From Paenibacillus agilis (lineage in GTDB: Bacteria; Bacillota; Bacilli; Paenibacillales; Paenibacillaceae): DNA of 64,000 nt. Below, piece after piece: positions 29,211-38,796 of the stretch. The position numbers and the translations under genes were made by a program. Positions within the stretch are counted from its first letter, which is position 1. Every line of letters begins with the position of its first letter. The notes below the pieces were generated by a model. It was not told the origin of the DNA. It was given only the letters and a program-made list of their open reading frames with translations, and did not search any database. Location of the stretch: assembly GCF_007786455.1 (NCBI RefSeq), contig NZ_VNJK01000001.1, positions 916,476-980,475 on the forward strand, in the 5' to 3' direction.

Positions 29211-30323
29211 ATGAATATTAAGAAGTTAGTGTCTTCATTATTAGTAGCTTTTATTTTTACCTTGAGTTTAGCTGCGACAACTATTAGTGCTGCAAGTGGA
29301 AAAACGATTGAAGGAATGCTAGGTCATTCAGCGCCAGTTGGTACAATCGCAAAAGCTAATAACGTTTATAGCGATCATATAGCAGCCAATGTAATAGACG
29401 GTGATATTAAAACTAGATGGAATGCTTCTCTTTCAAAGGCTGAGATAGAACTGGTTTTTCCAAAGGCAATTGAATTAAATTTTGTTCAGTTTGCTACGAA
29501 TGCAACTCCACCGGTTTCTGTACAATATACAATTTTCGGATTGCTAAATAACCAATGGGTGAAAGTAAGTGAACCAACTACTCTTTTACTAGAAGGTTTT
29601 AATTCGATTAATCCACCTGTTGCAATTAAAAAGGGGACATATGAAGGAATTAAAATTGCAGTAGATGGTAAAACATCGTGGGCTGCAATTAATGAACTTA
29701 CATTTGGAAATGCGGAGTCGATTACCCTTAATGCTCAAGCAGGAGATTCAACTGTCAATCTGAACTGGAACCCTATTGCTGGTACAGAGAAATATGTTAT
29801 TAAATATGGCACTGAGCCTGGAAAGTATACGGAATCCATTACGGTTACTAAAGATGTATATGATAACTTCCCGGTTCAAAATTTAATAAATGGTACGACA
29901 TATTATTTCCAAGTAAGCTCTATTGTGAAAGAGAAAGAATTTATTATTTCCAATGAAGCTTCCGCAACGCCAGTTAAAAAAGAAGAAGAGTCAAAACCAG
30001 AGGAACCAAAGCCCGAAGAGCCTAAGCCTGAGGAACCAAAACCAGAAGAACCGACTGATCCTGAAGAGTCACCAGGTGCACGTGCAATACTTGTCGTGAC
30101 GATGATTAATGGACTTGAAAAAGAATACGATCTACCAATGAAGGATATTCAAGCATTTTTAAATTGGTACGATGCTAGAGATAAGGGAGTCAGTACAGCA
30201 AAATCAAAGTTTTTAATTAATAAATACGATAACAATAAAGGGCCGTTTAGATCGAGAGTGGATTATGTAATCTTCAATAATATTCTTATGTTTGAAGTTA
30301 ATGAGTATAACGAAAAAATATAA
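29211..30323 (+). CDS. Secreted multidomain protein (discoidin-like, FN3, C-terminal domain)
   Basis: A 370-residue exported protein of unknown function. Signal peptide at 1-27 (cleavage after ISA). Residues about 35-165 look like an F5/8-type C (discoidin) module: NVIDGDIKTRW, then PKAIELNFVQFATN and YEGIKIAVDG. Residues about 170-255 form a fibronectin type III module (TVNLNWNPIAGTEKYVIKYG, NGTTYYFQVSSI). A Pro/Glu/Lys linker with repeats of KPEEP (256-287) leads to an ~80-residue C-terminal domain (ILVVTMINGLEKEYDLPM, FLINKYDNNKGPF, then DYVIFNNILMFEVNEY) seen, from memory, at the ends of other Bacillales surface proteins. Codon use is much more A/T-rich than in the neighbours. Likely a carbohydrate- or wall-binding protein. 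Confidence 0.85.
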   Translation: MNIKKLVSSLLVAFIFTLSLAATTISAASGKTIEGMLGHSAPVGTIAKANNVYSDHIAANVIDGDIKTRWNASLSKAEIELVFPKAIELNFVQFATNATPPVSVQYTIFGLLNNQWVKVSEPTTLLLEGFNSINPPVAIKKGTYEGIKIAVDGKTSWAAINELTFGNAESITLNAQAGDSTVNLNWNPIAGTEKYVIKYGTEPGKYTESITVTKDVYDNFPVQNLINGTTYYFQVSSIVKEKEFIISNEASATPVKKEEESKPEEPKPEEPKPEEPKPEEPTDPEESPGARAILVVTMINGLEKEYDLPMKDIQAFLNWYDARDKGVSTAKSKFLINKYDNNKGPFRSRVDYVIFNNILMFEVNEYNEKI

Positions 30324-30383
30324 GCTAAGTATCTAGAAAAGATTAAAAGGGCTTAGTTCGTTTATTGTATGAATGATAGCGCA

Positions 30384-30420
30384 AGCAAGGCAGACACATG
30401 AAGTGACTGCCTTGCTTTTT
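30384..30420 (+). terminator. Terminator after the secreted protein gene
   Basis: AGCAAGGCAG (30384-30393) pairs perfectly with CTGCCTTGCT (30407-30416) around a 13-base loop and is followed by TTTT. Confidence 0.85.
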
Positions 30421-30512
30421 TGATGTAATTTATCATAATTTGAAATTCATATCCGAATCGTAATTTGATTGTGATGCGTCTTAATGGAAGTCCCTCTCAA
30501 ACAATTAGATAA

Positions 30513-30558
30513 CGAAAAAAGATGACTACTACTTATACTAAATAAGTGAAGTCATCTT
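30513..30558 (-). terminator. Terminator of the minus-strand HD-GYP gene
   Basis: On the minus strand AAGATGACT (30550-30558) pairs with AGTCATCTT (30519-30527), with an inner CTTAT/ATAAG stem, followed by a T run (30515-30520). Confidence 0.8.
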
Positions 30559-30599
30559 ATTTGAACCATATAAAATTACATTCTTCTTAATTCTTGTCC

Positions 30600-31721
30600 T
30601 TATACATATACATAATCGATATCCAGATCGCGATTGGCCGTAAGATCGATAAATTCTTGTTCAACTCTAATAAGCGGCCTGAAAAATTCAGTCGCGTGAT
30701 TCATAACGATGATGCCGTCACGACCATCTGTTAATTTTACACGTTTATGAAGGAAGTTAGGTAGCATGTAGCGGATAAACGTATGTGTAATAATCGGATC
30801 GAGCTTCGAGAAGCTCAGTTGGTACATTTGCTTCAGTACCGTTAGTAGATCTTTCTTATCTTGATAAGTACGAGAAGATATCATTGCGCTGTAAACATCA
30901 GCAACAGATACGATCTTGGCTACCAGGTGTATGTTGTCACCTGTGATCCCTTCTGGATATCCAGTGCCGTCGATACGCTCATGATGCTGTAAGGCAGCAA
31001 TTGCGATCCACTTGTCTTCATAGGTAGAACGGATAATTTGATAGCCTGCAAGTGGATGAAGCTTCATTTGTTCATATTCTTCTTGTGTCAATGGGGCAGG
31101 TTTGTTTAAAATATCACGATCGATTTGGCACTTTCCTATATCATGCAAATATCCGGCTTTCCCGATACGCAGCGCATCTTCCTTTGTATGGCCAAGCCAT
31201 GTTGCTAAATAGTAGGACAACATCCCGACTTGGACAGAATGCTGGCAGGTGTAATCATCTTGTGAATTAAGGCGAAGGAGCAAGGAAACGACATCCCGTT
31301 CTTGTTGAAATTGTTCCAGCAATGGGGTAATCGTATAGTCCACAGCTTCTTGTACGAGGCGCCCGTTCGTAAGCGCATGATGAAACAATAGATTCGTTGA
31401 TTTGACTGCATCTTGATAGTAAGGAAATAGTTTCTCGTAGCTGTTTGCATGATTCGAAGAACTTGAAATTGAATCGGTAGAACTAGGTATAGTGGCTCTT
31501 GTTGTTGGAGTATGAGTTAGATGATCTTGTGGTGAGTGAAATGGTGTAGGGGCTATGATGTCTATATCGTCAATCAAATGACCGATAAGGATGCCGATGT
31601 CTCTTTCTCTTAGTACTGTACCCGCAGAGAGTACATGAACACCATGTTGGTTGAAGACATCGTTCTGCAAAATGTCTCCAGCTTGCAGATCATTCACATG
31701 TACACGCATCGTGCGCTTCAC
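30600..31721 (-). CDS. HD-GYP domain protein, probable c-di-GMP phosphodiesterase
   Basis: A 373-residue soluble protein. The N-terminal ~60 residues match a small beta domain often preceding HD-GYP (QAGDILQNDVFNQHGVHVLSAGTVL). The HD-GYP domain occupies about 140-300, with HSVQVGMLSYYLA, the HD pair in AGYLHDIGKCQID, HHERIDGTGYPEGI and VADVYSAM. These metal residues fit hydrolysis of cyclic di-nucleotides such as c-di-GMP. A serine/threonine-rich linker (about 72-92) separates the two parts. The promoter at 31749-31777 drives it as a single gene. A paralogue lies at 32979. Confidence 0.92.
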   Translation of the reverse strand: MKRTMRVHVNDLQAGDILQNDVFNQHGVHVLSAGTVLRERDIGILIGHLIDDIDIIAPTPFHSPQDHLTHTPTTRATIPSSTDSISSSSNHANSYEKLFPYYQDAVKSTNLLFHHALTNGRLVQEAVDYTITPLLEQFQQERDVVSLLLRLNSQDDYTCQHSVQVGMLSYYLATWLGHTKEDALRIGKAGYLHDIGKCQIDRDILNKPAPLTQEEYEQMKLHPLAGYQIIRSTYEDKWIAIAALQHHERIDGTGYPEGITGDNIHLVAKIVSVADVYSAMISSRTYQDKKDLLTVLKQMYQLSFSKLDPIITHTFIRYMLPNFLHKRVKLTDGRDGIIVMNHATEFFRPLIRVEQEFIDLTANRDLDIDYVYV

Positions 31722-31748
31722 CGTTCCTATTCGTAAATTTGTGATTTC

Positions 31749-31777
31749 ATCATATCAATAATTTCGGGGTCTATCAA
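31749..31777 (-). promoter_or_regulatory. Sigma-A promoter of the HD-GYP gene
   Basis: On the minus strand TTGATA (31772-31777), a 17-base spacer and TATGAT (31749-31754), about 28 bases upstream of the start codon. The rest of the 313-base divergent gap up to uppP shows nothing further that I can support. Confidence 0.7.
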
Positions 31778-32034
31778 CAACATTTACCAATTAAAGATAG
31801 AAGCTTGTCGTATTTATTAAAAATTTGTCAAATGATGAAAGTTTGAATAATAGACAAGAAACTGCTTACATAGCTCTAGTTAACTTGCTTATTCATAGAG
31901 TTTTAGTAGGTTTTCTGCTATGCTTGTTATGTGCACCCTAGATGCACATGACAGGCGATATATCCACATTAAGACTGCAATAAATCCCAGTAACCATGGA
32001 TGCCATTACATTTTTGGAGAAAGAGGGAGTACGC

Positions 32035-32859
32035 ATGTTGACTGTGTTAATCGCTGTTATTTTAGGAATGGTAGAAGGATTAACGGAATTTATTCCTGTA
32101 TCATCGACAGGGCATATGATTTTGACAGCTTCATTTATTGGATTAGATGAAAATAATCCGTTGCTAAAAACGTTTATGATTATGATTCAGTTGGGTGCTA
32201 TTTTGGCGATTACAATTGTATATCGGGACCGATTATTAGCCATGTTCAGACTTCGTCCTGTCACTGTAGCTAGAGGCGCGGAGAGAAGCGCTAGTTTGAA
32301 TCTTGTTCATGTGGGGCTAGGTATTTTGCCTGCGCTGGCAGTTGCTTTTTTTGCAAAAGATTTCATTAAGTCCTTGTTCAGTGCAAGTACAGTGATGTGG
32401 GCGTTGGTTGTGGGCGGGATTTTTATGTGGTTGGCTGAATCGTTCAGTTCCAAGCGTGAACCAACGGCACATACTATCGACCAAATTACATATAAGCAAG
32501 CGTTATTAATTGGCGTATACCAGATAATCTCTGTGCTATGGCCTGGATTTTCACGTTCTGGTTCAACCATATCCGGTGGATTGCTGAGTGGAGTAAGTTA
32601 TCGCGCATCCGCGGATTTTTCATTTTTAATTGCGATACCTATTATGATCGCTGCAACCGGCTATGAATTGCTTAGCAATTATCAATATATAAGTGGCGAC
32701 GGTCTCGCGGTCTTCTTATTGGGATTCATCGTTTCATTTATAGTAGCTTACATTGTCGTTATTTCTTTCCTTAAATATATACAAGCTATCAAATTGAAAT
32801 ACTTCGCTATTTATCGATTCGCACTCGCTGGTCTGTTCTGGCTCATCATTATGTATTGA
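32035..32859 (+). CDS. uppP: Undecaprenyl-diphosphatase UppP (BacA family)
   Basis: A 274-residue integral membrane enzyme that dephosphorylates undecaprenyl diphosphate to recycle the lipid carrier for cell-wall synthesis; overproduction gives bacitracin resistance in relatives. The two catalytic motifs are EGLTEFIPVSSTGHM near the N-terminus and PGFSRSGSTISGG in the middle. About eight membrane segments. I set the start at the ATG at 32035, after an AGAGGGAG site, rather than the earlier ATG at 31996. It lies between two HD-GYP genes and 119 bases before the second. Confidence 0.96.
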   Translation: MLTVLIAVILGMVEGLTEFIPVSSTGHMILTASFIGLDENNPLLKTFMIMIQLGAILAITIVYRDRLLAMFRLRPVTVARGAERSASLNLVHVGLGILPALAVAFFAKDFIKSLFSASTVMWALVVGGIFMWLAESFSSKREPTAHTIDQITYKQALLIGVYQIISVLWPGFSRSGSTISGGLLSGVSYRASADFSFLIAIPIMIAATGYELLSNYQYISGDGLAVFLLGFIVSFIVAYIVVISFLKYIQAIKLKYFAIYRFALAGLFWLIIMY

Positions 32860-32978
32860 CATAAGGCCAACACCAACATCATATCGCCATAATGGTAGCG
32901 ACTATATGGTATGATGGTAAGATAACTCCTTGCGTGTGGAACGAATATCATCTTGAAAGAATCAGGGGTTGACTGACA

Positions 32979-34070
32979 GTGCGGTGGATACCGATTATGA
33001 ATTGCCGTCCCGGCATGAGACTTGCTAAAAAGATCTATAATGAAGAAGGTATGGTTCTGCTTCAAGAACAAGTTGAAATGACGGATACTTTTATTCGTCG
33101 TTTGATTGAAAGGGACGTATCTTATATTTATGTAGAAGATGAGCGAACGGAAGGAATTGTAGCTCCCGATCTATTAAGTGATGAAACTAGAATTATGGCT
33201 AATAAAGCGATTCGCCAGCAATTCATGCAGCATATGTCTGACGGACGCGCTCGCAAGCGCAGGCTTGATCATGACATGGATGCTACCGTATCGGGAATGC
33301 TCGACAATCTTGTTCATGATATTTCGAAGCACAATAAAGCGATGGTGATGTTGAATGATATACAGACTACGGATCACTACGTATTTCGTCATTCCTTAAA
33401 CGTATGTGTGTATACGACACTGTTTGGCGTATATCATGGCTATGAACGAGACCAGCTTAAGTTGCTTTCGATGGGGGCGCTTCTGCACGATGTTGGTAAG
33501 ATGCATTTAGATCCTCTTATTCTTAATAAGACGAGTCCACTTACAAAGCTTGAATTCGATATGATTAAGAAGCATGCGGAATACGGATATCGCATTTTGA
33601 GAGAAGATCCTAATATTCCGCGCATTGTTGCCCATTGTGCCTATCAGCATCATGAGCGTTTGAATGGATCCGGATATCCAAGGGGCTTAACGTCTGATAG
33701 CATCCACGAATTTGCGAAATGGATTGCAATTGCGGATTCTTATGATGCGATGACAACGAATCGTATTTATCGTCCAGCGATGCTGCCACATGAGGCGTTG
33801 GAAATTTTATATACGGGGTCGGGTACTCTTTATGAACAGTGGATGCTATCTCTATTTAGGGATCGAATTGCTGTTTATCCTCTTGGCATGTCCGTTAAGC
33901 TAAGCACAGGTGAGATCGGTATCGTAGCCGAAATCAATTCAGACTACCCGCAGCGTCCGATTATAAGAGTTTTGTATGATGCGGAAGGAGCTTCAGTTCC
34001 CCTAGGAACGGAGCTGGATTTGTCGCAGCTTCTTCATATTATGATTGTAGAAATGGTCGATGTAGAATAG
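32979..34070 (+). CDS. HD-GYP domain protein, second copy
   Basis: A 363-residue homologue of the protein at 30600-31721. It has the same N-terminal small domain (NCRPGMRLAKKIYNEEGMVLLQEQVEM) and the HD-GYP domain with HSLNVCVYTTLFG, ALLHDVGKMHLDP, HHERLNGSGYPRGL and IADSYDAM, so the metal site is complete. It starts at a GTG with AGGGG upstream and no better ATG nearby. The linker between the domains differs from the first copy. Probable c-di-GMP phosphodiesterase; possible link to the envelope through neighbours uppP and the MMPL exporter is inference. Confidence 0.92.
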   Translation: MRWIPIMNCRPGMRLAKKIYNEEGMVLLQEQVEMTDTFIRRLIERDVSYIYVEDERTEGIVAPDLLSDETRIMANKAIRQQFMQHMSDGRARKRRLDHDMDATVSGMLDNLVHDISKHNKAMVMLNDIQTTDHYVFRHSLNVCVYTTLFGVYHGYERDQLKLLSMGALLHDVGKMHLDPLILNKTSPLTKLEFDMIKKHAEYGYRILREDPNIPRIVAHCAYQHHERLNGSGYPRGLTSDSIHEFAKWIAIADSYDAMTTNRIYRPAMLPHEALEILYTGSGTLYEQWMLSLFRDRIAVYPLGMSVKLSTGEIGIVAEINSDYPQRPIIRVLYDAEGASVPLGTELDLSQLLHIMIVEMVDVE

Positions 34071-34127
34071 AAGAAAAAATGCCAGAACTGAGTGAAGAAT
34101 AGCATCAAGTGCTTGGGAGGAATCGAG

Positions 34128-36380
34128 TTGCGCGAAACGGATGAACAAGGGCTTTTTTGGAAATGGGGACATTTCATTTATCGTTATCGTCGAGCCGTAT
34201 TCGGAGTGTGGTGTGCCATTTTTATAGGTATGGGAGTGTTTGCTGTACAGGCTCCTTCCATGCTCAAAGATAATGGCTTTACTCCAGTTGGCAGTGATTC
34301 AGATCGAGGATTGAAACTGATGCAGGAGCAGTTGCAGATCGCACCAGTGATGTTTGATATTGTATATGAGAGTAGTAATGGTGAATCATTATTATCAGAG
34401 CCTAAGCGGGCACAAATAATGGATTCATTATCAGAATTACAGCAAACATCTTATGTATCTAGTGTTTCTTTCCGAGATGTTGGAAGAAGCGAAGCGCGAA
34501 ACGATGTTACAGTTGTTACCGTTACAATGAATCTCGAAGCAGACGAAGCAATTGAGAAATTTGCGTCGATTCGTAAGCTCATTCCAGATCCACCTGATAT
34601 TAAAGCTTATGTTACAGGCAGTACAGCGGTTTTCTATGATGTTCAAGAAGCGAGCAAACGCGATATTATAAAGTCTGAAATTATAGGACTTCCTATCGCT
34701 TTGATTGTGCTCTTGCTTGTATTCGGTACATGGCTTGCGGGTGTACTTCCGCTTATTGTTGGGATGCTGAGTGTAACGACGACGTTGGGCATTATTTATT
34801 TTATTGCTCTAGGGACTGACTCTTTGAGCAATTTCCTTCCTAATATGGTTAGTATGTTAGGGTTGGCGGTTGGTATCGACTACGCATTGTTCATGGTTAG
34901 TCGATTTAGAGAAGAGCTTAACGTACAGGTCGATGTTGGACAAGCGGTTGCGATGACTTCGCAAAAAGCAGGGAAATCCATATTCTTTTCAGGAGTAGCT
35001 GTTCTAATTGGACTTATCGCAATGGCGTTTATTGATCTAGCGCTATTCCAATCCCTTGCTCTAGGAGGGGTTCTCGTCGTATCGATGTCTGTCATTGTAG
35101 GGAACACGTTGTTGCTTGCTTTACTTGGCATGCTCGGCGAACGAATTAATCGTTATGCTGTTATACCAAAGCGATGGAGAAGTCGGAAGCAGGATCAAAA
35201 CCATGATGGAAGCGGCAATCCATTTTGGGGGCGTGTTGCTTATGCTGTCATGAAGCGTCCGATACCGATTGTACTGCTGCTATGTACGGTGCTTATTGCT
35301 TGTGTATGGCCGATATTGAACATGAATATAGGTATTCCAGATGCAAAAATGCTGCCGCCTAAATATGAATCCAGGTACGGCTCGGATCTTATGGCAGAAG
35401 TGTATGATGAGCGAGAGCTAAACCCGATTCAATTGATTGTGAAGGCAGAACAGCCTTTCCATGAAGAGCTTACAATTGAGGCAGTGGCTAAGCTGACTGA
35501 AACTCTAAAGGGCGTTCAAAGTGTTCAACGTGTAGACAGTTATTTAACTGCTCTGCCAAATTTGCCGAACACGCAAGCGAAGTCGCAAGCTTTGAAAAAT
35601 GATCAATTACAGCAGCAATTGAAGGACAGTCATCTTGTAAATGATTCCTATATGCTAGTAAGTGTAGTATCTAATGTAGGCGCAGATGGGGAAGAGGCTT
35701 ATGATCTAGTACGTAACCTTCGCGCAATTGCCCCCGCTGACTTGGACATATTGGTTACTGGAACCGCTGCTTACCGACTAGACATTGTAGAACGAATCAC
35801 ATCTGCTCTGCCGTATGTGGTACTATTTATATTGGCAGTAACCTATGTCGTATTGTTTATTGCATTCCGTTCTGTCATATTGCCATTGAAGGCAGTATTT
35901 ATGAACGTGCTTAGCTTAGGTGCGAGCTTAGGTATCGTCGTGCTAGTCTTCCAGCATGGATACATGGCGGATTTGTTACAGGTAACATCTACAGGAATTG
36001 TAGTAGCGATGCTGCCTGTTATCATTTTTTGTGTAGTATTCGGCATATCTATGGATTATGAGGTATTTTTATTATCTCGTATAGCGGAAGAGTATGAGCG
36101 TACAGGGGATAATGAGCGAAGTACAGCCGAAGGCTTGAAGAAGACAGGAAGTATTATTACGAGTGCAGCATTTATTTTAATCGTTGTCGTAGGGGCATTT
36201 ATTTTCACAGACAATGAATTGATGAAGGCGATTGGCCTTGGATTGTCGGTATCCGTGCTGCTGGACGCCACGCTTATTCGATTGTTCCTCGTACCCGCTC
36301 TTATGAAATTAATGGGTCGAGCCAATTGGTGGGCACCGCGTTGGGCAAAGTCTGCATCTTCAAAGGATACCGTCGAATAG
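34128..36380 (+). CDS. MMPL/RND family membrane transporter
   Basis: A 750-residue exporter of the MMPL type. Two halves each begin with one helix (about 25-45 and 390-410), an extracytoplasmic domain, then five or six helices. The proton-relay Asp-Tyr pairs lie in GLAVGIDYALFMVSRF and FGISMDYEVFLLSRI. Homologues move lipids, siderophores or toxic compounds. The start is a TTG at 34128, the only codon correctly spaced from the TTGGGAGGA site; an in-frame GTG at 34092 lies upstream of that site. It is followed 11 bases later by yfkAB. Substrate unknown. Confidence 0.9.
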   Translation: MRETDEQGLFWKWGHFIYRYRRAVFGVWCAIFIGMGVFAVQAPSMLKDNGFTPVGSDSDRGLKLMQEQLQIAPVMFDIVYESSNGESLLSEPKRAQIMDSLSELQQTSYVSSVSFRDVGRSEARNDVTVVTVTMNLEADEAIEKFASIRKLIPDPPDIKAYVTGSTAVFYDVQEASKRDIIKSEIIGLPIALIVLLLVFGTWLAGVLPLIVGMLSVTTTLGIIYFIALGTDSLSNFLPNMVSMLGLAVGIDYALFMVSRFREELNVQVDVGQAVAMTSQKAGKSIFFSGVAVLIGLIAMAFIDLALFQSLALGGVLVVSMSVIVGNTLLLALLGMLGERINRYAVIPKRWRSRKQDQNHDGSGNPFWGRVAYAVMKRPIPIVLLLCTVLIACVWPILNMNIGIPDAKMLPPKYESRYGSDLMAEVYDERELNPIQLIVKAEQPFHEELTIEAVAKLTETLKGVQSVQRVDSYLTALPNLPNTQAKSQALKNDQLQQQLKDSHLVNDSYMLVSVVSNVGADGEEAYDLVRNLRAIAPADLDILVTGTAAYRLDIVERITSALPYVVLFILAVTYVVLFIAFRSVILPLKAVFMNVLSLGASLGIVVLVFQHGYMADLLQVTSTGIVVAMLPVIIFCVVFGISMDYEVFLLSRIAEEYERTGDNERSTAEGLKKTGSIITSAAFILIVVVGAFIFTDNELMKAIGLGLSVSVLLDATLIRLFLVPALMKLMGRANWWAPRWAKSASSKDTVE

Positions 36381-36391
36381 AGGAAGAATAG

Positions 36392-37558
36392 GTGAGTGAA
36401 ATGAGTAAAGAACAGCATGCGAATGTGTCGGTGATTACGCCGCCGGCCTTACAACCAATAACACCTCAATATGACCCTTGGGATCCGATTCGATCACTAA
36501 GACTATATGGAGAGCACAAACTTACAAGTGTAGAAATGACCGTAGCTCAAGTATGCAACATGCGTTGCGAGCATTGCGCGGTGGGACATACACTTGTGAT
36601 GCGTGAGCCAGATTTGCTTCCGCTTGATGTGATGTTGAAGCGTCTTGACGAGGTAGAGCATTTGGAGACGATAAGTATCACGGGTGGAGAACCTACTTTC
36701 CATCTTTCTACGGTGAAAGATTACGTGATTCCATTACTTAAATATGCAAGAGAGCGAGGCGTGCGCTCTCAGCTAAATTCTAACGTTACTTTAGACTATG
36801 GACGCTATGAAATGATAGCTCCGTACTTGGATGTTATGCACATTTCATTCAACTATACGAATGTGGAAGATTTCCGCCAAGTTGGATTTGTGCATCGTGA
36901 CCGTGATTTATCCAATAACTTAACGGTGAAGTTTTATGAGCAGATGATTGATAATACTCGTCGTTTAGTTGAGGGTGGGCTTTTTGTATCAGCGGAGTCT
37001 ATGATCAACTATCGAACGCATGACAAGATGAATGACATTCACCAGCTCATTTATGAGATGGGATGTCAGCGACATGAAGTTCATCCGATGTATCCGAGCT
37101 CATTTGCAGAACATTTGCCAGTATTGTCGCTCAATGAGCTGCGTCAATCCATTCATCGCTTGTTAGACTTCCGTCATCAAGATATGTGGATGTTGTTCGG
37201 GACGCTTCCATTCTACGGATGCAGTGTAAATGAAGAAGATACGAAGCTTCTCCAACGATTGTATAGCGAGAAAAAAGTAACGGTACGTAACGATCCAGAC
37301 GGGCGTAACCGTTTGAATGTAAATATGTTCAATGGAGATGTATTTGTTACAGACTTTGCCGATATTCCTTCCTTCGGCAGCATTTATGAGGATAAACTCG
37401 AAGCTATATTCGACAAGTGGCTTCTTCATCATCCATTGTCCAAAACGGTAGATTGCTATTGTCCGCAAGCCAGCTGCTGTGGGCCGAATTTACTCGTGGC
37501 GGATATGTATTATCCTAATGTAAACTTCAAGGAGCGCAAGGCAGTCATTTCTGTGTAG
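36392..37558 (+). CDS. yfkAB: Radical SAM protein YfkAB
   Basis: A 388-residue iron-sulfur enzyme of unknown reaction. The radical SAM cluster motif is CNMRCEHC (Cys55, 59, 62), followed by TISITGGEPTFH, which binds S-adenosylmethionine. Near the C-terminus a second cysteine motif C-x-C-x4-C (CYCPQASC, about 365-372) defines the YfkAB group and may carry another cluster. The GTG at 36392 has GAGGAAG 5 bases upstream; the ATG at 36401 is an alternative start. In the published Bacillus subtilis map this gene was once split as yfkA and yfkB; here it is a single frame. Confidence 0.92.
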   Translation: MSEMSKEQHANVSVITPPALQPITPQYDPWDPIRSLRLYGEHKLTSVEMTVAQVCNMRCEHCAVGHTLVMREPDLLPLDVMLKRLDEVEHLETISITGGEPTFHLSTVKDYVIPLLKYARERGVRSQLNSNVTLDYGRYEMIAPYLDVMHISFNYTNVEDFRQVGFVHRDRDLSNNLTVKFYEQMIDNTRRLVEGGLFVSAESMINYRTHDKMNDIHQLIYEMGCQRHEVHPMYPSSFAEHLPVLSLNELRQSIHRLLDFRHQDMWMLFGTLPFYGCSVNEEDTKLLQRLYSEKKVTVRNDPDGRNRLNVNMFNGDVFVTDFADIPSFGSIYEDKLEAIFDKWLLHHPLSKTVDCYCPQASCCGPNLLVADMYYPNVNFKERKAVISV

Positions 37559-37657
37559 AGCGTGATAAGCAGAAGTGAGCAGCAATGAGATATAAGCAAC
37601 GATAAATGAACGATACGATAGTCGAATTGTAAGATGAATGGATAAAGGAAGTGAACT

Positions 37658-38680
37658 ATGTCGTTCAAACATTTGTTTTTAGCTGCAGTGGGGCTGCTGT
37701 TGTTGTACGGTTTGTTTACCGTCGGCGCTCCTTTCTTGCTGGCTTGTGTAATCGCAATGGGATTAGAGCCGTTGACAAAGGCATGGATGCGCTGGTTCAA
37801 GTGGGGCCGCATTCCGGCTGCTGTACTAAGCTGTACACTATTTACCCTGTTCTTGCTGTCAGGGATGTATTACATCGTTGTTCAGATTGTTAAGCAGCTA
37901 GTGGAGTTAGTCAAAAATTCTCCTACGTATATTGAAGGAGTGCGCGTATGGCTTGAGCAGACGATGTCTGAAGCGCAAGTCAATATGCCTGAGCATTGGG
38001 AAGGCATGTTTGAGCAGCTATTTGTTACGGTGACTGGTCATTTGCAAGATGCTGCAGCGACCGTTTCTGCTAAGGCGGTGTCTTTAGCAGGAGTGCTTCC
38101 GAATATGTTTATTTTCTTTATCGTATTTATGGTTGCTTTGTTCCTAATCAGCTTTAGCTTGGATCGCACGCGTCCAGCTATATTGCATTTCTTTGATAGC
38201 AAGTCCCATAATCAAGTGAATCAAGTTATTACGACGTTAAAAAGCTCAGTATTCGGTTTTGTCAGAGCGCAACTTATTTTGTGTTTGTTTACATACGTGA
38301 TTACACTATGTGGACTTTTGATTCTAGACACGGGTTATCCGCTTGCTATTGCACTGCTCGTTATGATCGTAGATTTGCTTCCGATACTAGGTGTTGGATC
38401 AGCGCTAATGCCATGGGCTGTTTATTGTATCGCTACAGGTGATCTATTTACGGGAATTGGCCTTGTGGTCATGTTCATCGTTATTACGGCATTGCGTCGT
38501 ATCATTGAGCCAAAGGTAGTCGGAGATTCCGTGGGAATCGGAGCTTTGCCTGCACTTGTTAGTTTGTACGTTGGTTTCAAATTGGTTGGAGTCATTGGAT
38601 TCTTCATTGGACCGCTCGTCGTTATTGTTTATAACGCGATACGTAAAGCTGGCTTAATGGAGATTAAAATTAAATTCTAA
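37658..38680 (+). CDS. AI-2E family permease, YtvI-like
   Basis: A 340-residue membrane protein of the AI-2E transporter (TqsA/YdiK/YtvI) family. Two N-terminal helices are followed by a soluble amphipathic region (about 75-150) and a C-terminal block of helices with LVMIVDLLPILGVGSALMPWAVY, RRIIEPKVVGDSVGIGALPAL and GVIGFFIGPLVVIVYNA. A paralogue, probably the true ytvI by gene order, is at 63192. GGAAG precedes the ATG. Some family members act in sporulation or as Na+/H+ or quorum-signal exporters; which applies is not visible. Confidence 0.88.
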   Translation: MSFKHLFLAAVGLLLLYGLFTVGAPFLLACVIAMGLEPLTKAWMRWFKWGRIPAAVLSCTLFTLFLLSGMYYIVVQIVKQLVELVKNSPTYIEGVRVWLEQTMSEAQVNMPEHWEGMFEQLFVTVTGHLQDAAATVSAKAVSLAGVLPNMFIFFIVFMVALFLISFSLDRTRPAILHFFDSKSHNQVNQVITTLKSSVFGFVRAQLILCLFTYVITLCGLLILDTGYPLAIALLVMIVDLLPILGVGSALMPWAVYCIATGDLFTGIGLVVMFIVITALRRIIEPKVVGDSVGIGALPALVSLYVGFKLVGVIGFFIGPLVVIVYNAIRKAGLMEIKIKF

Positions 38681-38688
38681 CTAACAAT

Positions 38689-38731
38689 AGAGCTGTCCCT
38701 AATGTGCATGTTGCGCGAGAGGGGCAGCTCT
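38689..38731 (+). terminator. Hairpin after the AI-2E permease gene
   Basis: AGAGCTGTCCC (38689-38699) pairs with GGGGCAGCTCT (38721-38731) with one G-U pair; the T tract that follows is short. Confidence 0.6.
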
Positions 38732-38796
38732 TTGCTTATAGGATCAATCATTGAATCATTGCTAATTTGTGAAAGGTCCTCGTTGTACAATCTTTA

